The notes under the pieces were generated by a model, which had not been told where the DNA came from, did no database searches, and worked only from the letters and a program-made list of their open reading frames with translations. From positions 310,001 through 374,000 of the forward strand of contig CP150569.1 in the NCBI GenBank assembly GCA_049487715.1: a stretch of DNA of 64,000 nt. Direction: 5' to 3'. A program made the position numbers and the translations under genes. This DNA comes from Pycnococcus provasolii (Eukaryota; Chlorophyta; Pseudoscourfieldiophyceae; Pseudoscourfieldiales). Positions 10,466 through 19,586 of the stretch are shown in pieces (position 1 is the stretch's first letter; each line of letters opens with the position of its first letter).

Positions 10466-11992
10466 GGCGAAAAGAGGACAGCAGGAAGTATGTATGTGTT
10501 GATTATGATTATGGTGGGACTGATGGGTCCCACAAGGCCAGGCCGGACGTGGCGAAGCAAGCGGAGGTTGCAAGGGCAAAGGGTACGGGCAAGGGCTGAA
10601 GGGGGGTGCGTTGTGCCTGGCTTGCCTGGACAGGACAAGAATTAGCGAGATGGGTAGTGCACAGGTGTGCAAGGTTCGTTAACCGGCCCATCATCCCATC
10701 ATTCCATCACGTATCATTCCATACTTTTAGGAAGGTTGGGGTGACAAACCACACGCCTGGCAAAACCCACCTCCTGGCCCCTATCCCCTACTACCTTACG
10801 GTTGGCGGCCTTTCCTTGGCTGTCTCCCCCTGGCACCTGGGGGGTGGCCTGGTGCTTGCCTCCAACTCCAAGGGGTCCGGAAAGACGACAAGGGGCTCGC
10901 TTTGTTCTTGGCCCCACCAAGGCCACCAGTTGACAGTTGTTGTACATGGGCCTATTTGGCAACCTTGAGAGCTGGTAGGTCTTGCAGGACCGTGGCCAGT
11001 TGTGCTCATAAGACGGGACTAAAGGGCTGGTCCGACCTAAAACGAGATTTTTACGTGCACGACTGCCGGGGAGCCGTCCCTTGGCCGTTTGACGTGGTTC
11101 TTGGTGCTATCGAAAGCTCATGAGTTGCTCTTTATGTGCCTCAAGCGGCAAGCTCGCCAGGACGCTCACGGCGGCGCTACATTCCGTATCCGCGAGAATC
11201 ACTGTCAACGCGCTTGGTGGCCACGCCTCTCTTCTCTCTGTAAGTCTGCCTAATCACAAAGACGCCTTTGCACTTCTCACGCACGTGAGGCATGAAACCG
11301 GCTGTGCGTACCCACGGCTTGATGTTCGCCTTCCTCGTCTTCCGAGATCCTCCTGCTTGAGCTCGTGTCATCAACCTGTGATGCCGGGGCGAGTTCGTGG
11401 CCGTTTTATAAAGTTAGAGGTGTTTTAGAACGCTCATCATGTGTGCTTTCAAGTAGTGTGTGGGCAGTTTTAAGAACATACCTCAGTAAAAAAATGAAAT
11501 TTCAAAGCGCGTGATGAACGCAAAATCTCGACGCTGCCCACGTCGCAAACGACGCAGACGGTGGAATAATGCCTAATGGAGGCTTCGTTATGCGAAAATG
11601 TGGCTTCGGGAGCGTCCCAGGCCAAGGGGACTGAAAATCTCGTTTTAGGTCGGACCAGCCTCTTACAGGTCCGAGAGACCGTGGCCAGTAGACCTGGCCA
11701 GTAGTGCTCAATTGCTCATAACGGGACTACAGGTCGGAGGGCACCTTGCAGGACCGTGGCCAGTAGTGCTTGCGACCTAACCTCCCGTTGTTTCCCCCCC
11801 CGACATCCTCCCGGAACCCGGGGGCAGGCCAGGGAGTCCCCGGCTTTGCCTCAGGCTGTCAGGGGGGTCTTCTGCACGCCACGCCTCGGTCCGTTAGCTT
11901 GCGTTCGGCCCTGAGCTTGTTCCACACGGCGGCCTCCCATCATAATCATAAGTTACCTTACAGTAGTCTATTCAACAAGTGTTTCTTTCGCC
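10466..11992. other. Intergenic region between divergent RCC1-like paralogs, rich in inverted and direct repeats
   Basis: It carries both promoters. The 30-60 bases upstream of each start are alike: each has CATAATCATAA at a similar distance and (T)TTCGCC just before the ATG, so the inverted duplication includes the proximal promoter. The centre holds a 27-base perfect inverted repeat and 20-base direct repeats, listed separately. The short reading frames here look non-coding to me. Confidence 0.7.
11025..11660. repeat. 27-base perfect inverted repeat flanking about 580 bases
   Basis: The left arm, 11025-11051, begins ggctggtccgacctaaaac; its exact reverse complement is at 11634-11660. A 20-base direct repeat cttgcaggaccgtggccagt lies outside each arm (10981-11000 and 11745-11764), along with related GCTCATAA-GGGACTA words. 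The layout resembles a small non-autonomous element with terminal inverted repeats. No transposase is visible between the arms. Confidence 0.6.
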
Positions 11993-13645
11993 ATGCTCCC
12001 TACCCTCGTTGTGATGGCAGTGTTCATTTTCGTAGCACGCTCGGCCTCCTCATCATCGGAATTCCCTGTGCGACTGCAAGATAACGGAACCGTAAGCATA
12101 TCCGCCGTCGCGCCTTCCAAGGAACTTAAGGTGGACGCCGGAGACGCGACTGCAGACACTTTGACGTTTCTTGGGGACGTACACGCCACGGGAGGTGTAT
12201 TCGTCAACGGCGAACCGGTCGCCACGAACAAAAATAGCATGCTCATAACAGACATGCCCGTGTGCCACGAACCGGGAACGGACGCAATGCTTGGACTTCC
12301 GACAGGTGGGTTCGAGTGCGACTGCCTCGAAGGGTGGAGTGGACCGACGTGCAGCGAAGGTGGTGGAGGAGCGGCGACCAGGCTTGGTGTTGGCGACGCG
12401 TTCAATTGCCGAGTTCTCTCGAATAGTAAGGCGAAGTGCTGGGGATATAATTATGGTGGCCAACTCGGCTACGGCGACACGAACAACCGCGGCGACGGAC
12501 CGAACGAGATGGGCGACAACCTGCCGTACGTCGACCTCGGCACAGGACGAACAGTCAAGCAGATCTCAGTAGGAGGCTATGGTACGTGCGCACTCCTCGA
12601 CAACGACAAGGTGAAGTGCTGGGGAGAGAATTCGTATGGCCAACTCGGCTACGGTGACACGAACAACCGCGGCGACGGACCGAACGAGATGGGCGACAAC
12701 CTGCCGTACGTCGACCTCGGCACAGGACGAACAGTCAAGCAGATCTCAGCGGGTGGCATTAACACGTGCGCAATCCTCGACAACGACAAGGTGAAGTGCT
12801 GGGGATGGAATAGGGATGGCGCGCTCGGCTACGGCGACACGAACAACCGCGGTGACGGACCGAACGAGATGGGCGACAACCTGCCGTACGTCGACCTCGG
12901 CACAGGACGAACAGTCAAGCAGATCTCAGCGGGAGGCTCTGATACGTGCGCACTCCTCGACAACGACAAGGTGAAGTGCTGGGGAAATAATTATGGTGGC
13001 CAACTCGGCTACGGCGACACGAACAACCGCGGCGACGGACCGAACGAGATGGGCGACAACCTGCCGTACGTCGACGTCGGCACGGGGCGAACAGTCAAGC
13101 AGATCTCAGCGGGAGGCTCTGATACGTGCGCGATCCTCGACAACGATAAGATGAAGTGCTGGGGATATAATTATGCTGGCCAACTCGGCTACGGCGACAC
13201 GAACAACCGCGGCGACGGACCGAACGAGATGGGCGACAACCTGCCGTACGTCGACCTCGGCACGGGACGCACAGTCAAGCAGATCTCAGCGGAAAGCAGT
13301 CATACGTGCGCACTCCTTGACAACGACAAGGTGAAGTGCTGGGGAGAGAATCATTCTGGCGCACTCGGCTACGGCGACACGAACATCCGCGGCGACCTTC
13401 CGAATTCGATGGGCGACAGCTTGCCATACATTGACCTGGGCACGGGACGTACGGCAGTCGCCATCGGAACTGGACATGGCCCGACGCTCAGACATACGTG
13501 CGCACTCCTCGACAACGACGCGGTGAAATGCTGGGGAAGTAATTGGTTAAGTGGCGCACTCGGGTACGGCGACATAAACAACCGCGGCGACATGCCGAAC
13601 CAGATGGGCGACAACCTGCCCTACGTGGACTTGGGCAGCGTGTGA
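11993..13645 (+). CDS. Secreted RCC1-like repeat protein B
   Basis: A 550-residue paralog of the protein at 8768-10465. It starts with a short signal peptide (MLPTLVVMAVFIFVARSAS), followed by the same linker (DNGTVSISAVAPSKEL), the same EGF-like Cys cluster (CDCLEGWSGPTC) and seven RCC1-like repeats. The core repeats are exactly 180 bases long: their KCWG codons fall near 12434, 12614, 12794, 12974, 13154 and 13334, with a slightly longer last unit near 13525. The ATG follows TTTCGCC, as in paralog A. RCC1 repeats build a seven-bladed propeller and seven repeats are present, so the fold is probably complete. Export is inferred from the signal peptide; binding partner and role are unknown. 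Confidence 0.85.
   Translation: MLPTLVVMAVFIFVARSASSSSEFPVRLQDNGTVSISAVAPSKELKVDAGDATADTLTFLGDVHATGGVFVNGEPVATNKNSMLITDMPVCHEPGTDAMLGLPTGGFECDCLEGWSGPTCSEGGGGAATRLGVGDAFNCRVLSNSKAKCWGYNYGGQLGYGDTNNRGDGPNEMGDNLPYVDLGTGRTVKQISVGGYGTCALLDNDKVKCWGENSYGQLGYGDTNNRGDGPNEMGDNLPYVDLGTGRTVKQISAGGINTCAILDNDKVKCWGWNRDGALGYGDTNNRGDGPNEMGDNLPYVDLGTGRTVKQISAGGSDTCALLDNDKVKCWGNNYGGQLGYGDTNNRGDGPNEMGDNLPYVDVGTGRTVKQISAGGSDTCAILDNDKMKCWGYNYAGQLGYGDTNNRGDGPNEMGDNLPYVDLGTGRTVKQISAESSHTCALLDNDKVKCWGENHSGALGYGDTNIRGDLPNSMGDSLPYIDLGTGRTAVAIGTGHGPTLRHTCALLDNDAVKCWGSNWLSGALGYGDINNRGDMPNQMGDNLPYVDLGSV
12410..13490 (+). repeat. Six 180-base coding tandem repeats (RCC1 propeller B)
   Basis: The period is exactly 180 bases with long blocks of identity, mainly the GYGDTNNRGDGPNEMGDN and VDLGTGRTVKQIS segments. 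Only the few residues just before LGYGD and before TCA vary strongly. The pattern is a constant frame with variable loops. Confidence 0.85.
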
Positions 13646-14118
13646 GGACAGTGAGCAGCGACTGTGGTCTGTGGAGGAGGGAGGAGGGAGGCACAGCGGA
13701 CGGACGGAGTTGTAAGTGGTAACGGGTGGATCTGAGGCCGGCAAGGGTACGTTAAGCGGCCATACACATTCCCAGGACTATTCCCAAATCACACAAACCC
13801 ACCCCAACCCCAAGCTATAACACGTGGAATCCAGGGGGTAGTTGGGGATCCGCCGCCGTACGGGGACGGACAGGGTTGGATTTTTGCCGCGCCCCTGTGC
13901 CAGGGAGGGAATGGGGATCCGTTCTAGCACGGAGGGAAATCCAGGTCCGATCCCCCCCTTTTCTCCCCGCGCGCCCCCCCTAAATACTAAACGAGAACTA
14001 ACAACCCCTCTTTAACTATTCGTTGGTTTTCAAACTCCCCCCTCTCTTGCTTGAAGAAGTTCAGAAAAGAAATCTGTCCGTTGTTCATTCGAATTCCAGT
14101 TCTCGCTCGCTAACAAAC
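13646..14118. other. Intergenic, RCC1-like B to Spc24-like
   Basis: No coding frame seen. It is C-rich and G-rich low-complexity DNA (13790-13990), with three GGATCC-containing segments near 13845, 13913 and 13942. The Spc24-like promoter and 5' leader should be in its right half. Confidence 0.4.
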
Positions 14119-14739
14119 ATGGCACTGGATGCGGACTTAGCGGAGACGACTTTGGTCATGGACGACCTGAAGAAGTGCTTCATGGACACCGAGGACTTGT
14201 GTAGACTTCAAGACGCACACCTCTTGGTGAAAGATATTCAAACGAAAGCGCTCGCCCGGCTGGAAAACGCACGCATCGCTGTCCAGGCACTAAGCAGCCG
14301 CGCAGATGAGGCGGAAGCGGAGGCGGCGGGACCGCCGCTCAACGTACTCGAAGAAACACAGGCGGCGCTCAAGGAGGAAGTCTCCCAGAAAAAAGCAGAA
14401 CTCGAAGCCATGAACGCACAGGTCGCCTCGATTGAAGAAGAACGACGACAACTAAGCGAACAGGCGCGAGAAATACGAAGTCGAAGGTCCACCGTCGACG
14501 CGGCTGTCCACGACGCACTCCCGCGTACGAAACACCAACTCGGACTCTATGCACACATCTCGAAAATCTCGTGGGAGGCGGCTGCCATGCACGAAGGAGA
14601 AGTCGCGGGGCACGTCAGCGACCCAAAAAGGGGGGATGTCATGCCGTTCGCATTCAAAAAGGGGGAGTGCAGCGACGTCGAACTTGCGAACCGACTCTGG
14701 GACCTCATCGACACAAATGCAACCGCCGTCGTTTGCTAA
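14119..14739 (+). CDS. Spc24-like kinetochore protein (Ndc80 complex)
   Basis: A 206-residue protein. The start at 14119 (ACAAACATGG) is the first ATG in frame and has a good context. Residues about 40-150 are heptad-rich helix (LEETQAALKEEVSQKKAEL), a coiled coil. The last 60 residues form a small globular end whose pattern LYAHISKISWE...VAGHV...ELANRLWDLIDTN matches the Spc24 RWD head as I know it (LY-x-I-SKI-x-W, then a C-terminal LW-x-L-DT). Spc24 pairs with Spc25 at the centromere-proximal end of the Ndc80 complex, linking it to the inner kinetochore. Length and order fit the family. It converges on the CSDE1-like gene, with about 235 bases between them. Spc24 sequences diverge fast, so the call rests on the head motif. 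Confidence 0.7.
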   Translation: MALDADLAETTLVMDDLKKCFMDTEDLCRLQDAHLLVKDIQTKALARLENARIAVQALSSRADEAEAEAAGPPLNVLEETQAALKEEVSQKKAELEAMNAQVASIEEERRQLSEQAREIRSRRSTVDAAVHDALPRTKHQLGLYAHISKISWEAAAMHEGEVAGHVSDPKRGDVMPFAFKKGECSDVELANRLWDLIDTNATAVVC

Positions 14740-14974
14740 ACAACAACAACAGCGACAGAAAAAGGAAAAAACAAAAACAGACAGACGGACAGACACACAT
14801 ATATAAAAAAGGTTGTATGGTGCACATCTAAAAGAAAACAGAATTTTTTTTTTCAGGTACGAAACGAACGCACAATTCACACGCGGCTTGTTGACAGACC
14901 AAAAAGCCTAAGACGCTATTTCTACGTGTAACGTGAGCAAATGCCACACACCCTCATATCTAGTCTATATAATT

Positions 14975-17900
14975 CTATGAAGCACCCTTGGGAGAGAATT
15001 CTGGCGCGTTCGGCTCAAGCGAGCCTGAGCTCAGCTTCCTCGGGATAGGCGAAAAGGACGGAGCAGTCGCATTCAAGAGACTCGCGGAACCAACCGTCTT
15101 CAACCGAGGGCTATCCATAGCACCAGAGCCGTCGGAACCAAGGCTTGTGGCAGAAGTCGACAAAGCAAGGCCGGGAGGTGGCGATGCGAGAGGGCGACCG
15201 CGACCAAGTGCAAAGCCACGCGTCCCGTCCGGCTTCTTCGCCTGGCGGAAGGTAAGCTGACCACCAAACTTTGGCTTGGTGCGAGCAGGGCCGCCGCCAG
15301 CCTCGTCCGCGGAGCCACCACCGCCATTATCCTCGGCAAACATTCTCTCGCGTTCTAGAGCCTCCTCGCGAGGATCACGCGGGTTTTTTAGCTGCACACG
15401 TCGAGCCATGAACGGTGCCTCGCTCGGGCGCAAGCCGGATTTGGGATTGCGCACGGGAATGAAGTACACCTCGTCCTGCGCACGCAGCTGCGTCGAGCCA
15501 AGCACCTCGCTGATGTGAAAGTTCAGCCGCACCCACTTTTTCCGAGCGACGGGCGGCGCGGTGCCGCTGTCAGTCAATGGTGCGGGCGCTGCCGCCTCAG
15601 TCACCGCGGACGAAGCCTTGCCGTCGGCTTCCGACGCCTTCGGTGCGTCGTCGTCACTCTTGCGCCACTTATCGGACTCCGCGCCTTGCTGGTCAGCCTC
15701 GGGGTAGAGAGTGTCGCCGGGGGATGTCTCCACCTCCACAATGCCCTTCGATCCTCGCACAGATCCCGCGATGCGCCCTTCCACGCGCAAAGGTGCCACC
15801 GATGCGGCGCGCGTGCTGCCCGAACGATGGTCGGTGAGCAGGCGGAATGTCACGACGTCGTGCTCGCGTGGATTCGCATGTTGCTCAGCAAGTTCGTGAG
15901 AGCCGTATGTGTACTCCACCACGCTTGGGCTAGGCTCGGACGCACTGCCGCCTTCGCCGTCACCTTCGACCCCGATGGCGCCAGCATCCTCGCCACCAGC
16001 AACCTCGCCACCAGCATCCTTCTCGCCCTTGCCATCGATCGCCGCGTCATCTGACTTTGGCGGCTTCTCGTCGGCTTCGGTGCTAGACCCGGTGTCCGCA
16101 GCAGCACCATCGGAGGCGGCATTCACCTCCTTCGAGGTATGTGCGGATCCTCCCTCTCCACCTGAGCCGGAATTCTCGCCGTCGTCGCCATCCTTCGATG
16201 GACCATTCTTCACGCGTTGCTTACGCTTGCGAGCCGGCTCTGGAGGGGCATTGAGACCCAGACGGATGCGTCCAACGGCACCACGCCGGGTTGTAACGAG
16301 ACGCTCGATGCACTCACCCGTCAGCACCTCGTCAGATAGACTGGCAAGAGCGCCGCTGCCCTTTTCCGCAAGCCGCACCTGCTTGGCGATGACGCGATTC
16401 TCTCGAGCCTTGTCCTCCACTAGCACGAAGCTGATGTCGGTGCCCTCGCGTAGCTTAGGAACCAGCGAGCTGGTAACTTCCGAGAAGTGGAAGAATGTAT
16501 CCGACATTCGGCTGCGGCACCGCAGGAAGCCGAACTGCTGCTTCAGGCTCGCCACCTGCCCGAGTTCACGCCCTAGGCGCTTCGCTTCCTCCGCAGACTC
16601 GCGTGGTTCAGAATCCAAGCTCATGTCCGCGCCGGCGTTCAAGCCACCTTCGCCTGCGTTCTTCTTTCCCGCCTTGGTGGTACCCGAAACCTCCTCCTGC
16701 TTCGCTCGCTCCTCGATCGCGACGTCGGATGCGCGCAGGCGCCCCGTGCGCTTGTTCTGGTATACGACGAAGGAGACGACGTCATTGCGACGCGGTGGTG
16801 CACCTGCTAAACTGCGCAGCTCGTAGAGACCAAATGAGATGGGAAGTCCACTCGTGCGCGTGGCCGTCTCTGTCGCCTGCGCCGTGATGGCGGAAGAGGA
16901 GGACGCGGGCACACTCGCCTCCTCCGCTCCCACCCCCGCCCCTTCGCTACCGCCGGCGTCAACATCAGAACTTTCCGTCGGCAGCGGCGGTGCACGTGGA
17001 TCCGAGGGCACCTTGCGCACGAGGTGAAGCGATCCCTCGTAGTAAATCCACCCATCATCCACGCGCCGAGAGCTTCTTTCCGCCGCAGGATTGAGCACCT
17101 TTCCCGTCATGCGCGTTGGCTTGCTCGCACCTGCTGTCTCCGAAGAAGCACCATCGGTGCCCCTTTTCTCCTCCTCCTCCTCCGTGCGAAGCGGTACCTC
17201 AAACACCACAGTTCCCTTGGGGAGCACCTTGATATTCCTAGCGCTGAGCTTTCCTGTGCGAGGGTCCGTGAAGATGGTGAATTCCACCTCGTCGTGAGGA
17301 TTTGGCAGAGGTCGAGCCGATCCACCGCGTGCATCGTTAGCTGCGGTGCCAGTCGTGGACGATGACTCCGCCATGAGTTGGCTGAAATGGAAGAATAGCC
17401 GCTCCTCCTTGCGGTCTGCGCATCGGATCCACCCGTACTGCTTTGGATCGATGCACTGTGCGATGATTCCTGTCTCGGCGTTGGCGTTGGCGTTGGCGTT
17501 GGCGTTGGCGTCGACGGCGCAGGCGTTGCAGCGTTCGCCAATTGGCCAGCAGACTTGGCATCTTCCGCAGACGCGGATGTCGCAGCCTCGGAAGCTGCCA
17601 CCGCCACGTGCGCGGGCCTTCGATCAGCGCTTCCGGAAGTGCCGGCGAATCGAAATGTAACGCGTTCGCCGACACGAGGTGCTCTCGTTTGCTCCGGCGC
17701 AAGGTCGGCGCCTGTGAAGGAAATTAGCCTTCTCTCCCCGTGCTCCTCGAATCGTATGCGCCCCCCGTACCCTCCAGATACGCCGCCACTTCCGTCTCGC
17801 GCCGCGCCCATGAGCGACCGTTCGACGACACCCGCGAACACTTCTGCGCCAACGTTCTCCTCCGCCGGCGGTGGCTTCGGCGGCAGTCTGGAGACGTTCG

Positions 17901-18393
17901 CCGCCATGGGACGCGAGTCACGTCTCCCTTTTCCTTCAGCGACGGTGAATTTCACCCTGTCTCCGATGCTCAGCACGTCGCTGACGCGCGTGCACGTCGT
18001 CGCCGCAGACTCCGGTCTGTCTCCTGCTGCTGTGGAGGTGTCTGCTTTACTGCCGTCGTCGTCCTTGCGTGCAGAGGTCTTCCCCGTTGTCGCTGGTGGT
18101 GCGACCTGTATTTGCGTGACGTGAAAGAAGATCTGCTCGCGTCCTCGACTTGCGCACGATATGAATCCGTACGCGTCTTTCGCGTCGATCTTCACGACTT
18201 CCCCCTCTAACACCTTCAAGCCTCCAGCAGGCGGACCCCCCGGACCCTCTGAAGCCGGAGAGGGTGAAGCAAGAGCACTCTGAGAGGCAGGACCACTCTC
18301 TGCAGCCCGTGGAGAAGAAGAATCGTTTCCTCCTCCTCCTGAAGCTGAAGCTCCTGAAGCTGAACGCGGGTGACCTAACCCTGGCGGCGCCAT
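14975..18393 (-). CDS. CSDE1/UNR-like multi-cold-shock-domain RNA-binding protein, with a frame break
   Basis: Two overlapping minus-strand frames encode one cold-shock-repeat protein. The N-terminal frame (start at 18393, MAPPGLGH; an alternative ATG at 18426) has a first CSD (YGFISC...EQIFFHVTQI) and a second degenerate one. The C-terminal frame has QYGWIRC...RLFFHFSQL, then QFGFLRCRSRM..TFFHFSEV, and further CSD-like units up to NFHISEVLG. Alternating canonical and degenerate CSDs are the hallmark of CSDE1/UNR, a cytoplasmic regulator of mRNA translation and decay. The frame changes near the (TTGGCG)5 tract at 17477-17510: the downstream frame is open only back to a stop near 17612, and the upstream frame does not continue the domain. 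An intron or an indel could explain it. The C-terminus carries two PAM2 motifs. Confidence 0.75.
14984..15082 (-). other. Tandem PAM2 (PABP-binding) motifs at the C-terminus of the CSDE1-like protein
   Basis: The last 35 residues contain LNATAPSFSP (about 15041-15082) and LEPNAPEFSP (about 14984-15022). Both match the PAM2 consensus L-N-x-x-A-x-x-F-x-P that docks on the MLLE domain of poly(A)-binding protein; the second has Glu in place of Asn. Confidence 0.75.
17477..17510. repeat. Hexanucleotide microsatellite (TTGGCG)5
   Basis: Five perfect TTGGCG units sit inside the CSDE1-like gene, at the point where the conserved reading frame changes. In the upstream frame they encode Thr-Pro repeats, in the downstream frame Asn-Ala repeats. 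Loss or gain of whole units cannot shift the frame, so the break needs another event nearby. Confidence 0.9.
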
Positions 18394-18426
18394 GGCAAAG
18401 TTCGAGATGGGGAGAGTGATCGGCAA

Positions 18427-18806
18427 AGATGATGTATGGCGATCGACGAAAAGATGAAGATGAAACCCAAAAAAGGTCCAAATAAGTGCCTTCTGGGGAT
18501 ACGTCAGTGGTCGTTTCCCCGCCGACCCCTGGCAGCCTGGGGGCGGGCCCCTTTTATTGGAGGTTTCGGGATCCCGGTCGGGAACTACACTTTTTTATCT
18601 TAGGAGAAGAATGGTGGTGTGTGTGGAGGAGGGCCCCGCCCACGCGCCGGTGCTCCTGCCGCCGCCGCCTTAACGATCCACATGCTAGGTACACGCCCGT
18701 CGTCATCATCATCGCCCGTTGCCGCTCTCTCGCACGCGCCCCGTCGTCAGTCGTCACCGCCGCATTATTGCCTTGCGTGCATTGATCCCCAGTGCTCGCC
18801 GGCCGC
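18427..18806. other. Intergenic, upstream of the CSDE1-like gene
   Basis: Promoter and leader of the CSDE1-like gene at the left end. It contains the 17-base word tttcgggatcccggtcg (18564-18580), which recurs at 28986-29002. No coding frame supported. Confidence 0.4.
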
Positions 18807-19345
18807 TCTACCACAAGTGCACTCAAGGACGCACGAGAAGGGACCAGGGAGTACTTCTTGGTCCTGATCGATGCGCAGAAGAGCAACCTCGCAATACTTC
18901 CCCCTTCTGAAGTGAACAAAGCCCTCTCCATTGCTCAAGACGAGCACTTTAAAAACGAATGAGGCACTGTAACTCAATTACCATCTGCCGGCAGAGCTCC
19001 ACGACAAGCTTCAGACCTTCAGTTGAGCAAGTTCGAGAGCTATTTGCGGTCGGAAAAAGCAAAGGCCATCTCGACGGTGACCTTCTCTGAGATTGGTCAA
19101 CGTCGTTGCAAACTTGTTCAACGAGAAGAATGGCGAGAAAGTTAAGGGACACGACACCGACGTCGTCCTACGCCGACTGCAAATCGCACGCGAGCGAGGT
19201 GTACGCGCCTAACGCGCGCGAGCATGCTGATGGGCACGATGAGGGTGTGCATGTTCACGAGCGCGTGCTCATAATGGCTGCGGCCGCGATCCTTTGGGAT
19301 GAAGCCATGTCGCACTTGAAGCGACATGGCTTCAATTCGCTAAGG
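18807..19345 (+). pseudogene. Decayed protein-coding remnant of unknown family
   Basis: Successive plus-strand stretches read like protein but in different frames, separated by stops. 18807-18962 gives SALKDAREGTREYFLVLIDA and, further on, SEVNKALSIAQDEHF, ending in TGA. From 18985 comes LPAELHDKLQTF, then one base on VEQVRELFAVGKSKGHLDG, then EKVKGHDTDVVLRRLQIAR, then LWDEAMSHLKRHGF near 19300. At least three frame changes and in-frame stops mark it as a relic. The flanking DNA is repeat-poor and I do not recognise the family; a mobile-element protein is possible but unproven. Confidence 0.35.
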
Positions 19346-19586
19346 TTAGAAGCTGCAGGTATGAACGACCGCGAGGGCCTGCCCGGCCGGGCGGGGGCCC
19401 AACAACAAGGGGGGTAATCGTTGTTGAACGCCTGACTGATTAGGGTTACGTGTTAGGGTTCTCGTACCCGTAGGAACCCCCCTCCCCGCGTGTTTTTTCC
19501 TTTTTCCCTTTTGGTTTCGGAAAGGTTTCGTTGCCGAACATTCTTGCCAAAAAGCAATCATTCGCCAAACCAACGTGTAGTTGTAC

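Noticed and set aside
12410-13490. Regular 180-base repeats resembling an array
   Set aside because: They are in-frame protein repeats of an RCC1 propeller, without CRISPR-type short repeats and unique spacers.
15909-16826. 305-codon plus-strand frame inside the CSDE1-like gene
   Set aside because: Ser/Pro/Arg-rich antisense of a GC-rich coding region; no domain, and the minus strand has clear cold-shock motifs.
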